From Hyphomicrobium_A sp963728165 (lineage in GTDB: Bacteria > Pseudomonadota > Alphaproteobacteria > Rhizobiales > Hyphomicrobiaceae): DNA of 64,000 nucleotides. The notes beneath the pieces are model-generated. The model saw only the letters and a list, made by a program, of their open reading frames with translations, ran no database searches and had not been told where the DNA came from. The position numbers were made by a program, and so were the translations under genes. The stretch is taken from contig CAVSIY010000006.1 of the NCBI GenBank assembly GCA_963728165.1, positions 1,207,049 to 1,271,048 on the forward strand, in the 5' to 3' direction. This document shows, in pieces, positions 34,068 to 43,455 of this stretch; position 1 is the stretch's first letter, and each line of letters begins with the position of its first letter.

Positions 34068-37000
34068 TCAGCCGGCTTCGCGGAAGCGCTGGGCCGTCTC
34101 CAGGTCGACGGAGACGAGCTGGGAGATGCCCTTCTCGGCCATAGTGACGCCGAACAGCCGGCTCATGCGCGCCATGGTCATCGGGTGATGGGTGATGACC
34201 AGGAAGCGGGTGGCGGTGTCTGCCGCCATGCTCTCCAACAGCCGGCAGAATCGGTCGACATTGGCGTCGTCGAGGGGCGCATCGACCTCGTCGAGCACGC
34301 AGATGGGCGAGGGATTGGTCAAGAACACGGCGAAGATCAGCGACAGCGCCGTCAGCGACTGCTCGCCGCCCGAGAGCAGCGACAGCGTCGCCGGCTTCTT
34401 GCCCGGCGGCTTGGCGATGATCTCGAGGCCGCCCTCAAGCGGGTCCTCACCCTCGATCATCTCGAGCCGGGCCTCGCCGCCGCCGAACAGCGTGGTGAAC
34501 AGCTTGCGGAAGTGACCATCGACGGCCTCGAATGCATCCTGCAGGCGCTTGTGCGCCTCGCGATTGAGCTGGCCGATGGCGGCGCGCAGCTTGGCGATGG
34601 CCTGCTCCACGTCGGCGCGCTCCGCATCGAGCCCGGTGAGCTGCGCGCCGAGCGTCTGCAACTCGTCGTCGGCCTGCAGGTTCACGCCGCCGAGGCGCTC
34701 GCGATCGGCCTTGAGGCCTGAAAGCTTGCGCTCGACCTCGGCGAGCGGTGCCAGCTCGGCGCCCGCCTCGACCTCGGCCACGGCAAGGCAGCCTTCGGGC
34801 GCCACGCCCAAGGCGTCGCGGATCTGGCGGGCCACGTCCTGGCGGCGCGTGCGTGCACCTTCGAGCCGGGCCTCGGTGCGCGCGCGCGTCTCACGCGCTT
34901 CCGTCACGGCCCCTTGCGCGGCGCGCAGCGCCTGCACACCGGCCTTGAGCGCGTTGTCCGCCTCGGCGAGCTTGTCGGCGGCCGCCTGGCGCTCGCGGTC
35001 GGCGGCGCTCAGCGCGCTCAACAGTTTGCCGCGCCGCTCCTCGATGCGCGCGGGCATGTCGGCGAGACCTTTGAGCTCGGCCTCGGCCTCGGCGAGGCGC
35101 ACCTTCAAGGTATCGACCTGCTGCTCGGCGCCGGCGCTGCGTGTCATCCACCGCTCGCGCTCGACGGCGATGGCTGCTTGGCGCTCGGCGCGCACGCGCC
35201 GTTCGCGCTCCAATTCCAGAATGGCGGCACGCGCCTCGGCAAGCGCCGTGCGCCGTGTCGCGACGTGGCTTTGCGTCTCGGCGAGCGCGGGCGCCGGATC
35301 CTCGGTGGCGGCAAACGCTGCGAGGGACTCCTCGGCGCCGGAGAGAGCGTCCTTGGCGACGATGAGGTCCTGCTCGGCGCGCGCGCGGGCACCGGCCACG
35401 GCCGCAAGCTTGCTCTCGGTCTCGCGCGCCGCGCGCTCAATCGCGGTGAGCGAATCGCGCGTCTTGACCAGCATGCCCTGCGCCTCGCGCCAGAGCTGGC
35501 GCAGGCGCTGCTCCTCTTTTTGGGCGCGCTGCAGTGCCTCGGCCGCCTCGCGCTCGGCCTCGGCCTTGTCCGCAGCGGTGGTGCGCGCCTGTGCCTCCAC
35601 CAGCTCGATGGAGGACAGGCGGTTGCGCTCGGCGAGCCGTTGCGCGGCGGGCGTGGCGGCTTCCGCAGTGGCCGTGAATCCGTCCCACCGCCACAGATCG
35701 CCCTCACGCGTGACCAGACGCTGGCCGGGCTTGAGCTGCGGCTGCAGGCGGTGGCCTTCCTCGCGCGAGGTAACGATGCCCGTCTGCTTGAGGCGCCGGT
35801 CGAGCTCGGGCGGGGCCTCGACGTGGGTGGCGAGCGGAGCGACGCCCGCAGGTAGCGCGCCGTCGTGGCGGCCGACCGCAATCTGGCGCCAGTGCACCGG
35901 CGCCTCCTCCACGGCCGGCGCTTCGAGATCGTCGCCGAGCGCGGCACCGAGTGCGGCCTCATAGCCCGTAGCAACGCGCAGGCGGTCGAGAATGGGGGGA
36001 AAGTCGCTGCCGCGCGCGCCGATCAACAGCTTCACCAGTGTCTCGCGCTCGGCGCGCAGGGAGGTCAGCGCCAGGCGCGCATCGGCACTCTCCTCACGCG
36101 TGGCAGCCGCCGTCGCGGCCAGCGCCTGCGCCTTTTCCTCCGCGGCGATCGCCTGCACCTCGAAGCGGGTGATCTCCTGAGCGAGCCGCTTGCCCGCCTC
36201 GGTGATCTGCGCGAGCTTCTCGGCGTCGGGGGCACGCCCTGCGATTTCGCGCGTCTGCGCGTCGAGCTCGGCGAGCTGCCGCTCGAGCCGCCCAATCGTG
36301 TCGCGGCGTTCCGCAAGGCTCGCTTCGAGACTGTCGCGGCGGGCGCGCCGCTCGGCGACCTTTCCCGTGAGCTCGGCGAGCTGCTCCTCGACCGACCGAA
36401 GCGCGCCGTCGGCCACAGCGAGCCTCGCCTTGGCCTCATCCTCGCTGGCGTCGGCGCCGGCCTCGGCCGCTTTCAGCGCCGCCAGCTCGCGCTCGAGACC
36501 GGCAAGGATTTCGCGGGCCTCCGCGATCAGCGCCTGCTCGCGCGCCGTGTCGGTGCCGAGCTGCTCGGCGCGGGCCTCAAGCTCGCGCTGGCGCTCGGCG
36601 GCGCGCTGCGCCTCCTGCTCGAAGGTTTCCTGCTCCAGGCGCAGGCGGCTCACCACGGCGGCGCGCTTGGCCTCCTCCTCGCGCAAAGGTCCTAGCCCCT
36701 CTGCGAGGCGCGCCTCCTCGGCGAGGGCCTCGGTCTCGGCCTGCGTCAGCGAACCGAGCGCCACCAGGGCGTCGCGTAAGGCCGCCTCCTCGGAATCGAC
36801 GTGGGCCTGCGCCTCCGTCCAGCTCAAATGGAAGAGCAAAGCCTCCTGGCGGCGGATGTCGCCGGAAATCTCCTTGTAACGCCGGGCGGCGCGCGCCTGC
36901 CGCTTCAGGCTTTCGACTTGGCTGCCGAGCTGGCCGAGCACGTCGTTGAGGCGCGCGAGGTTCGCCTCCGTGGCTTTGAGGCGCAGCTCCGCCTCGTGAC

Positions 37001-37529
37001 GGCGGCTGTGCAGGCCGGCGATGCCGGCGGCGTCCTCCAGGATGCGGCGGCGCTGCTCGGGCTTGGCGTTGACGATCTCGCCGATCTGCCCCTGGCGCAC
37101 CAGGGCCGGCGAGCGCGCTCCGGTCGCTGCGTCCTCGAACAGGATCTTGACGTCGCGGGCGCGGGCGTCCTTGCCGTTGATGCGGTAGGCCGAGCCCAAT
37201 TCGCGCTCGATGCGGCGCGTGATCTCGATTGTGTCGGATGCGTTGAACTCGGCTGGCGCCTTGCGCTCGGAGTTGTCGAGGAAGATCGTCACCTCAGCGG
37301 AGTTGCGCGCCGGCCGGTTGTTGGTGCCGGAGAAGATCACGTCGTCCATGGCGGCCGCGCGCATGCTCTTGTGCGAGGTCTCGCCCATCACCCAACGCAG
37401 CGCTTCCAAGAGGTTCGACTTACCGCAGCCGTTGGGGCCGACCACGCCCGTCAGCCCGGGCTCGATCACGAGCTCGGTCGGCTCGACGAAGGACTTGAAG
37501 CCCAACAGCCTTAGACGACTGATCTTCAT
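34068..37529 (-). CDS. smc: Chromosome segregation protein SMC
   Basis: The 1153-residue ATPase compacts and segregates the chromosome with ScpA/ScpB. Walker A is GPNGCGKS at residues 31-38, the ABC signature is LSGGEQSLTALSL near the C-terminus, and Walker B is CVLDEVDAPLDD. Two long Glu/Ala/Arg-rich coiled coils flank a hinge region in the middle. The length is normal. It lies downstream of two DsbA-like genes on the same strand, and the scp genes are not in the window. Confidence 0.96.
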   Translation of the reverse strand: MKISRLRLLGFKSFVEPTELVIEPGLTGVVGPNGCGKSNLLEALRWVMGETSHKSMRAAAMDDVIFSGTNNRPARNSAEVTIFLDNSERKAPAEFNASDTIEITRRIERELGSAYRINGKDARARDVKILFEDAATGARSPALVRQGQIGEIVNAKPEQRRRILEDAAGIAGLHSRRHEAELRLKATEANLARLNDVLGQLGSQVESLKRQARAARRYKEISGDIRRQEALLFHLSWTEAQAHVDSEEAALRDALVALGSLTQAETEALAEEARLAEGLGPLREEEAKRAAVVSRLRLEQETFEQEAQRAAERQRELEARAEQLGTDTAREQALIAEAREILAGLERELAALKAAEAGADASEDEAKARLAVADGALRSVEEQLAELTGKVAERRARRDSLEASLAERRDTIGRLERQLAELDAQTREIAGRAPDAEKLAQITEAGKRLAQEITRFEVQAIAAEEKAQALAATAAATREESADARLALTSLRAERETLVKLLIGARGSDFPPILDRLRVATGYEAALGAALGDDLEAPAVEEAPVHWRQIAVGRHDGALPAGVAPLATHVEAPPELDRRLKQTGIVTSREEGHRLQPQLKPGQRLVTREGDLWRWDGFTATAEAATPAAQRLAERNRLSSIELVEAQARTTAADKAEAEREAAEALQRAQKEEQRLRQLWREAQGMLVKTRDSLTAIERAARETESKLAAVAGARARAEQDLIVAKDALSGAEESLAAFAATEDPAPALAETQSHVATRRTALAEARAAILELERERRVRAERQAAIAVERERWMTRSAGAEQQVDTLKVRLAEAEAELKGLADMPARIEERRGKLLSALSAADRERQAAADKLAEADNALKAGVQALRAAQGAVTEARETRARTEARLEGARTRRQDVARQIRDALGVAPEGCLAVAEVEAGAELAPLAEVERKLSGLKADRERLGGVNLQADDELQTLGAQLTGLDAERADVEQAIAKLRAAIGQLNREAHKRLQDAFEAVDGHFRKLFTTLFGGGEARLEMIEGEDPLEGGLEIIAKPPGKKPATLSLLSGGEQSLTALSLIFAVFLTNPSPICVLDEVDAPLDDANVDRFCRLLESMAADTATRFLVITHHPMTMARMSRLFGVTMAEKGISQLVSVDLETAQRFREAG

Positions 37530-37583
37530 CTCGTTCCTTGAGGCGCGAGGGGAGAGCCAAGGCGCTGCGGGAGCGTGATCGCG

Positions 37584-38393
37584 TCAGTTTGGCGTACCCG
37601 ACGCCGCGGTGATGCGAGCCGCTACGAGCGGCGCCACCATCGTGCGGATCTCCTCGATCGTGAGCACCCTTTTGACGAGCGTACCCCCGATGAAGAAGTT
37701 GGGCGTGCCGATGATACCGAGCGTGCGTCCGCGATCCTTGACCCACTTCAATCCACTGATCATGGATTGATTCTCGCGGCAGGCGTCAAACTGCTGACGC
37801 GTCATCCCCACCTGCGATGCGACCTTGAATATGGGGTCGAGCCGCACCTCTTGGGAGACCCAGGCCGGCTGCTGCGCCAGGAACTTGCCGTAAAGCTCCA
37901 GGTATTTCTCCGGCTTGGCACAGCGCAAGGCGATCGTCGCCGCGCCGGAGGCCTTGCCGATGGGGAACTCGCGCAGGATGTAGCGGACCTTGCCGGTATC
38001 GATGAATTCCTTCTTGAGCTCGGGGAACGTCTCTTTGTGGAAGCGCCGGCAATAGGGGCAGGTGAGGGAAGCGTACTGCACGATGGTGACGGGAGCGTCG
38101 GCGCGCCCGAACGCCATCTCGGGCAGGCTGCCCGTCTGCATGATCTCGGCGATGGTCGGGTTCTTGATGATCTCGCGGCGCCCCGATGGCGCGGACGGCT
38201 GGTCTGCAAAGGGATTGAAGCCCGACGCGGCCGTCTTCTCTGCGGCCCCTTCGGCAACATCCGCCTTGTCGGGACTAGGCACGTCGTCGGCCGTCAGGCC
38301 GCTCGCGGAGAGCATATTGCTGCCCGTGCAGCCTGCAAGCGGTGCAGACAGCAGCAGCAACGCAAGGAGGGCAACCGTCCCCTTACACCCCAT
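37584..38393 (-). CDS. DsbA-family lipoprotein thioredoxin
   Basis: The 269-residue protein has a lipobox with Cys22 (LSAPLAGC), a linker of about 75 residues rich in Ser/Ala/Asp, and a DsbA-like thioredoxin domain. The active site is CPYC at residues 112-115 (QYASLTCPYCRRFHKE), and the cis-proline segment is GTPNFFIGG. It probably oxidises or isomerises disulfides in the periplasm. It lies directly next to a second DsbA-like gene (two-base gap) and upstream of smc. Confidence 0.88.
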   Translation of the reverse strand: MGCKGTVALLALLLLSAPLAGCTGSNMLSASGLTADDVPSPDKADVAEGAAEKTAASGFNPFADQPSAPSGRREIIKNPTIAEIMQTGSLPEMAFGRADAPVTIVQYASLTCPYCRRFHKETFPELKKEFIDTGKVRYILREFPIGKASGAATIALRCAKPEKYLELYGKFLAQQPAWVSQEVRLDPIFKVASQVGMTRQQFDACRENQSMISGLKWVKDRGRTLGIIGTPNFFIGGTLVKRVLTIEEIRTMVAPLVAARITAASGTPN

Positions 38394-38395
38394 CC

Positions 38396-39088
38396 TCAGC
38401 TCTTGGCCAGCAGCGGCTCGATCATCTTGTCGAAGGCGTCCATGGTCGGGGCGCCTTGCAGGCGCTTGCCGTTGACGAAGAAGGTGGGCGTGGCGCTGAC
38501 GCTGAAAACCTCAGAGGCGCGCGCGCGTCCCGCCGTGATGTTGTCGAGCAGCTTCTGATCGGTGAGGCACTTGTCGAAGGATTCCTGCGTGAAGCCCACC
38601 TGCTTGGCGATCTCGAACAGCTTCGGCACGGGGTTGCCTTCCACGAACGCCCAGTCGGCCTGCTTCTCGAACAGGACCTCGATCAGCGGGAACGTCTTAT
38701 CCTTGCCGGCACAGCGCGCGAGCATGGAGGCGGCCGCGGCCAGGTTGTCGAGCGGAAACTCGCGGAACACGAAATGGACCTTGCCCGTGTCGACGTACTT
38801 CTTCTTGAACTCCGGCCACACGTCCTTGGAAAAGTGGGCGCAGTGACTGCAGGTCATGGAGGCGTACTCGACGACCGTCACCTTGGCTTCCGCCGGTCCG
38901 AGCGTCAGCTCGCCGAGCGGGCCGGGCTTCATCAGCTCCTCGACCGGCACCTCGGCGGGGGGTTGCTGCGCCAGCGCCGGCAGGGACTTGAGCGCCAGGC
39001 CGGCGGCGAGGCCGGCGAGGCCGAGGCTCAACAAAAGCGCGCGTCGCGACAGCTGCGTTTGGGCGAAAAGGTTCTTTGATGCGAACAC
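38396..39088 (-). CDS. DsbA-family thiol:disulfide protein
   Basis: The 230-residue protein has an N-terminal signal with an SRR motif (QLSRRALLLSLGLAGLAAGL), which could be Sec or Tat type. The active site is CSHC at residues 80-83, and TPTFFVNGKRLQGAP is the cis-proline region. The start is the GTG at 39088, chosen because GAGGAG lies at a normal distance. It is close in sequence to the neighbouring lipoprotein, which suggests an old duplication. Both follow the DUF721 gene. Confidence 0.88.
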   Translation of the reverse strand: MFASKNLFAQTQLSRRALLLSLGLAGLAAGLALKSLPALAQQPPAEVPVEELMKPGPLGELTLGPAEAKVTVVEYASMTCSHCAHFSKDVWPEFKKKYVDTGKVHFVFREFPLDNLAAAASMLARCAGKDKTFPLIEVLFEKQADWAFVEGNPVPKLFEIAKQVGFTQESFDKCLTDQKLLDNITAGRARASEVFSVSATPTFFVNGKRLQGAPTMDAFDKMIEPLLAKS

Positions 39089-39238
39089 GTGCTTGGCTCC
39101 TCGTTCCTCGCGTTCACGGGCGCCTCTTGGCCCGGCCGCAGTTCGGACGCTTCCCCGTCCGCCTAGCATGCGACGAGCGTTGCAATAAGGCAAAACGGCT
39201 CTGAATGCCAAGTGAATGAAGGGTAATCCGGCCCCGCC

Positions 39239-39805
39239 TCAGGCGGCCGGGGTTCGGGCCATGAGGCCCGATTTGAGGCGACCCAAGGCCGCGCGCAGGC
39301 GCTCGTCGGCGATCGTTGCCAGCTCCGGCGCCTCGCAAGGGGGTAGGGCGGCGGGGGCAGCCTTCGGTGCGGCGCGCCTGGCGAGGGGCGCCTGCAGAAT
39401 GCGCAGCTCGGCGATGGCGCGGTAGCCGAAATAGCCGTTGATGCGCTCCAGGAGCTGGCGGCCCTTGTACTCCACGTCGAGCGCGCGGGCGGGATCGACA
39501 CGCAGGACGAGCACGGCGCCGGGGCGCCCCTCGGCTCCGGCCTCGACATCCTCGCGAATGTCGACGCCGCGCGGCCATTTGAGGCGCTCAGGCGCGGTAA
39601 ATCCGGCCATCTCCTTGCCGACGATCGTGGCCCAGTCGGTCAGCAGCGTCGCGGCGGAAAAGCCGTACTTCTCGAAGGCCTTGCGCGTGAGCTTGGACAC
39701 GAACGCGCCGACCGCGCGCGCCGGCACGTAGCCGCGTCTCTGCGGTCCCGGACTGCTCGCTGCCTGCGAGCCTTGCGTTGCATGCATAGGCGCTGCGCTC
39801 GTCAT
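39239..39805 (-). CDS. DUF721 (DciA-like) protein
   Basis: The 188-residue protein belongs to DUF721, the family of DciA, which helps load the DnaB helicase in bacteria without DnaC. Visible features are a basic N-terminal segment (AFVSKLTRKAFEKYGFSAAT), LLTDWATIVGKEMAGFTAPE, and a KH-like fold with GYFGYRAIAELRILQAP. It is divergent from mutY and upstream of two DsbA-like genes. The replication role is taken from the family. Confidence 0.8.
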   Translation of the reverse strand: MTSAAPMHATQGSQAASSPGPQRRGYVPARAVGAFVSKLTRKAFEKYGFSAATLLTDWATIVGKEMAGFTAPERLKWPRGVDIREDVEAGAEGRPGAVLVLRVDPARALDVEYKGRQLLERINGYFGYRAIAELRILQAPLARRAAPKAAPAALPPCEAPELATIADERLRAALGRLKSGLMARTPAA

Positions 39806-39892
39806 GGTGGGTTCTCGAGGCTTCGGAGTTTCCAGGGGCCAAAGCGACGCTTACCATCGACCAGCGATTTGGGGGAGCGCGGAGAGGATCAT

Positions 39893-40999
39893 TTGACCGC
39901 TGTTGCGCGCAAGCAACTGCCGCTCCGGCCCGCCGGGCCCGATACGGTCGATGCACTCCTCGCCTGGTACGACGAGGAGCGGCGCGATCTGCCGTGGCGC
40001 GTTGCTCCCGGCAAGCGCGCCGATCCCTACCGCGTCTGGCTCAGCGAGATCATGCTGCAGCAGACGACGGTCAAGGCGGTCGTTCCCTACTATCTCAAGT
40101 TCCTCAAGTGCTGGCCGACCGTGAAAGCGCTCGCCGCGGCGCCGCTCGACGACGTTTTGGTGGTGTGGGCCGGGCTCGGCTACTACTCGCGCGCGCGCAA
40201 CCTCTATAAGTGCGCGCAGGTCGTGGCCCATGAGTATGACGGCCGGTTTCCCAACAACTCTGCCGAGCTGCAGGAGTTGCCGGGAGTGGGGCCCTACACA
40301 GCCGCCGCGATCGCCGCCATAGCCTTCAACGAGTCTGCAACACCCGTCGACGGCAACATCGAGCGTGTGGTGGCGCGGCTTTTCGCGGTGCGCCAACCGT
40401 TGCCCGCCGCCAAGCGAGAGCTGAAGCAGCTCGCGGCGACGCTCACGCCCGAAAGGCGTCCCGGCGATTTCGCGCAGGCGATGATGGATCTGGGCGCCGG
40501 CATCTGCACGCCGCGCCGGCCCTCCTGCCTCGTCTGCCCGGTGCAGGCCGACTGCGCCGCCAAAGCGCGCGGGATCGAGGAGGAGCTGCCCTTGCGCGGG
40601 GTGCGCGCCGAGCGGCCTATGCGGCTCGGCATCGCCTTCGTCGCTTTGCGCGAGGACGGCTGCGTGCTCCTGCGCCGCCGCCCTGAGGCGGGGCTTCTTG
40701 GCGGCATGCTGGAGGTGCCCTCGACGGCGTGGGAGGACTTGCTGCCGCCCGTGAAGGATGCGCTGCGCGCTGCCCCGTTGAAGGCCGACTGGTGGCAGGT
40801 GCCTGGCACCGTCACCCACACCTTTACCCATTTCAAGCTGGAGCTGGTCGTCTACCGCGCGCTCGTTGCCGCCGACGCAACGCTCACCTTCTGGGCCGAG
40901 CCCGACCGCTGCCGCTGGGTGAGGCGCCGCGATCTCTCCTCGTCGGCTCTGCCGAGCGTGATGCGCAAGGTGATCGCGCACGGCCTCAGAGAGCAGTGA
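39893..40999 (+). CDS. mutY: A/G-specific adenine glycosylase
   Basis: The 368-residue repair enzyme removes adenine mispaired with 8-oxoguanine. It has the catalytic Glu in SEIMLQQTTV, the helix-hairpin-helix GVGPYTAAAIAAIAF with Asp in PVDGNIERV, and a [4Fe-4S] cluster with spacing C-x6-C-x2-C-x5-C (CTPRRPSCLVCPVQADC). A C-terminal NUDIX-like domain recognises 8-oxoG. The start is TTG at 39893 with GGAGAGG just upstream, as no suitable ATG precedes the conserved region. Confidence 0.95.
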   Translation: MTAVARKQLPLRPAGPDTVDALLAWYDEERRDLPWRVAPGKRADPYRVWLSEIMLQQTTVKAVVPYYLKFLKCWPTVKALAAAPLDDVLVVWAGLGYYSRARNLYKCAQVVAHEYDGRFPNNSAELQELPGVGPYTAAAIAAIAFNESATPVDGNIERVVARLFAVRQPLPAAKRELKQLAATLTPERRPGDFAQAMMDLGAGICTPRRPSCLVCPVQADCAAKARGIEEELPLRGVRAERPMRLGIAFVALREDGCVLLRRRPEAGLLGGMLEVPSTAWEDLLPPVKDALRAAPLKADWWQVPGTVTHTFTHFKLELVVYRALVAADATLTFWAEPDRCRWVRRRDLSSSALPSVMRKVIAHGLREQ

Positions 41000-41032
41000 G
41001 GAACGCGATCACCTGCTCAGCATTGGCGCGCG

Positions 41033-41266
41033 TCAGGACTGCTTGTTCTTCTGCGCCGACGCGGGGTGGTGATGCATGGCAGTCTGGTGCACATGCGCCT
41101 TGGACTTGTGCACCGAGTTCGGGTGCTGCTCCTGCCAAAAGCCCCAGTTGCCGGGATCACCGTTCCCGTAGCCGAGATAGGAGGCGTTTGCCGCTCCGGC
41201 CGAGGCCCCCATCAGCAGTCCTACAGCGGCACAGCCGACGGCCACGTTTCTCAAGCCCTGTTTCAT
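41033..41266 (-). CDS. Small exported protein with His/Ala-rich C-terminus
   Basis: The 77-residue protein has a signal peptide (MKQGLRNVAVGCAAVGLLMG, then ASAGAANA), a short Gly/aromatic segment (YLGYGNGDPGNWGFWQEQHP) and a polar tail with many His and Lys (AHVHQTAMHHHPASAQKNKQ). A perfect AAGGAGA precedes the ATG. I do not recognise a family. The tail could bind metal, but this is speculation. It converges with mutY. Confidence 0.6.
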   Translation of the reverse strand: MKQGLRNVAVGCAAVGLLMGASAGAANASYLGYGNGDPGNWGFWQEQHPNSVHKSKAHVHQTAMHHHPASAQKNKQS

Positions 41267-41573
41267 CGAGTTTCTCCTTAATTCTGTGCGTCCTACCGGG
41301 GGCGCTTCTATGGGGCATTTGCTCGCGCAAGCTCGCAGGCACAAGGAGCCAAAGGCCTTTCATACGAATGGGTAAGGCTGCAGACATCTCGCGGCGATGT
41401 TGGTTGTCGGGGGCGTCCAAAGCGGAGGGCTAGGTGCGCATCAAGCCCCCACACCGTGGCCCAAGAGACACCTTCGGTTAACACCCAGCCGTTAATGTTT
41501 GTCCCGGTTTGGGTCCGAGGTGGGTTGATGCGTTGCCGCGGTCCCTGAGCAAGAGATGATCGGGGAGCCTTAA
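41267..41573. other. Divergent intergenic region between two small exported proteins
   Basis: This 307-base gap should hold both promoters. It contains TTAA twice (41477 and 41492 region) but with ten bases between, which does not fit the CtrA consensus of seven. I see no RNA gene or repeat. Confidence 0.5.
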
Positions 41574-41894
41574 ATGCGGATCACACTTCTCGTCGGCTCG
41601 GCGGCATGCGCGGGCGTTGTCGCACTCGTTGCGCCGGCTGCAGCAATGCCTGTCGCTCTTGGCCAAGCCGCGACCGCGCAGGCGCCGGCCGCGAGTCCGG
41701 TCGAAAAGGTGGAGTTCCTGCGCTTTCCCGACGGCCACATCGAGTACCGGCGTCCGCGCTTCAACGACAAGGGCCCCTATTTCTTCGCTTATCGCGGCTA
41801 CGCCTATCCCTATTACCCGGGCTACACGTATCGCCTCACTCGCGGCAAGCTGAAGCCCTACGACCGGCCGCACCGCTACAGGATCGCTGACTAA
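41574..41894 (+). CDS. Small exported protein of unknown function
   Basis: The 106-residue protein has a signal peptide (LLVGSAACAGVVALVAPAAA) and a Tyr/Pro-rich mature part (FFAYRGYAYPYYPGYTYRLT). Similar tyrosine-rich small exported proteins are common in Hyphomicrobiales, without a known function. GGGGAG lies upstream of the ATG. Confidence 0.6.
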   Translation: MRITLLVGSAACAGVVALVAPAAAMPVALGQAATAQAPAASPVEKVEFLRFPDGHIEYRRPRFNDKGPYFFAYRGYAYPYYPGYTYRLTRGKLKPYDRPHRYRIAD

Positions 41895-41935
41895 CTTTCC
41901 GCAGATTGCCGCTGTCGTCGCGTGCGCGTGCGCCG

Positions 41936-43285
41936 CTAGGCGTTGACGGCGAGCGCGCTCTCGGTCACCTCGAGCCCGTAGAAGGCGGGATCGAAGGGCG
42001 GGCGCGGCTCCTTCTCGGCGAGGATGCGGGCGCGCCGGCGCAGGAGCGGCAAGAGATAGTGCGTCAGCCTTATGACGCGGCGCGTGGCCACCGGGTTGAC
42101 GAGATTGCTGGTCGGCACCTTGAGGCCGCGCCACTTGAGGACGTAGCCGATCGGCAGCTCGATCTCGTCCTGCATGGCGATCATGTCGGCGTAGAGCTTC
42201 GCTGCCGGCGTGATCAGCGAGCCGAAGCCGTTGCGCGGCTGCGCCCATCCGACGATGTAGAGGTTCTTGACGGCCTCCGGGAACGCCCCGCCGTAGACGT
42301 GCACGACGTCGTTCTCGACGGGAACGAGGTCCTTGGGCAGGAACGGGAAGCTGTTGCGGAAGCCGGTCGCGGCGACGATCAGGTCGTATTCGCCCGTGCT
42401 GCCGTCCTTGAAGTGCACCTTGTTGCCCGCAAGACGCTCGATGTCGGGGCGGGGCTTGATGCGTCCCTGCCGCAGATAGTTGAGCACGTCGGTGCCGAAG
42501 GCCGGATGACGCTCGAAGAGCTTGTGCGTCGGCCGCTTGAGCCCGTAGCTGCGGTAGTCGCCGATGACGGCCCACACGAGCGCCTTGAGGATGAGGCGCT
42601 GCAGGAACACCGGCAGCTCCCAGATGGGCAGATCGGTGAGCGGCTTGCCGAACGCCGTCTTGGGCAGGAACCAGTAGCCCGATCTCAAGCTCCAGTCGCA
42701 GCTGGCGCCGACGCGGGCCGCCTCGCAGGCGATGTCGCAGCCGGAGTTGCCGCCGCCGAGGACGAGGACGCGCTTGTCGCGCAGCTGCCGCGGCTCCTCG
42801 TAGTCCTTGGAGTGGATCATCGTGCCGCTGAAGCGGCCGGGAAATTCGGGGAGGCGCTTGTCCCAGTGATGGCCGTTGCACACGACTACGCCCTTGTAGA
42901 TGCGCTCCTCGCCGGTATCGAGCTTCACCTGCCAGCTCTCGTCGCCGAGCGGGGTGGCGCGCACCACCTTCCGGCGGAACTCGATGCCGTCCATGATGCC
43001 GCGATCGCGCGCGTAGCCTTCCAGATAGCTGCGCATCTCCAAGGCGGAGGGAAAATCGGGATAGTGGCTCGGCATCGGGTAGTCGGCGAATGCGGTCGAG
43101 CGCTTCGAGGAGACGATGTGTACGCCCTGATAGATGCCCTGGCGCCAGTTGCCGCCGACGCCGTCGTTGGCGTCGACCTGATCATAGGCGATGCCGCGCT
43201 GCCGGAGCGCATCGGCCATTGCGAGGCCGACGGGTCCTGCACCGATGATGAGAAGGCGATCGAGTCTTGATGCGGTGTGCCGCAT
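41936..43285 (-). CDS. Flavin-containing monooxygenase-like protein
   Basis: The 449-residue flavoprotein has an N-terminal FAD site (LLIIGAGPVGLAMADALRQR), the FMO fingerprint (FSGTMIHSKDY, with Phe, Gly, His and Tyr in the expected order) and an NADPH site (VLVLGGGNSGCDIACEAA). The class oxygenates N- or S-containing small molecules or ketones; the substrate is unknown. It is monocistronic. Confidence 0.85.
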   Translation of the reverse strand: MRHTASRLDRLLIIGAGPVGLAMADALRQRGIAYDQVDANDGVGGNWRQGIYQGVHIVSSKRSTAFADYPMPSHYPDFPSALEMRSYLEGYARDRGIMDGIEFRRKVVRATPLGDESWQVKLDTGEERIYKGVVVCNGHHWDKRLPEFPGRFSGTMIHSKDYEEPRQLRDKRVLVLGGGNSGCDIACEAARVGASCDWSLRSGYWFLPKTAFGKPLTDLPIWELPVFLQRLILKALVWAVIGDYRSYGLKRPTHKLFERHPAFGTDVLNYLRQGRIKPRPDIERLAGNKVHFKDGSTGEYDLIVAATGFRNSFPFLPKDLVPVENDVVHVYGGAFPEAVKNLYIVGWAQPRNGFGSLITPAAKLYADMIAMQDEIELPIGYVLKWRGLKVPTSNLVNPVATRRVIRLTHYLLPLLRRRARILAEKEPRPPFDPAFYGLEVTESALAVNA

Positions 43286-43455
43286 GCCCCTTCCGCTGTT
43301 CCTTGTCCCGATGGGTCTCGCTGGATTAGCGGCTTGGCCCGCCGGCGTCTACGGCGTCCTGGGGGAATCTGCTGCTTAAGATCAGGAACGTTCAGCGATT
43401 TAAGGCCAATCGCGGCCACGCCGAATTGTCGCAACCTGCCCAAACTGGTTGCCGC

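Noticed and set aside
34549..35964. A 471-residue Ser/Ala/Arg-rich plus-strand frame opposite smc
   Set aside because: The composition is that of an antisense shadow of the SMC coiled coil, with no ribosome binding site or family likeness.
41470..41500. A possible CtrA site (two TTAA boxes)
   Set aside because: The boxes are ten bases apart, while the consensus needs seven.
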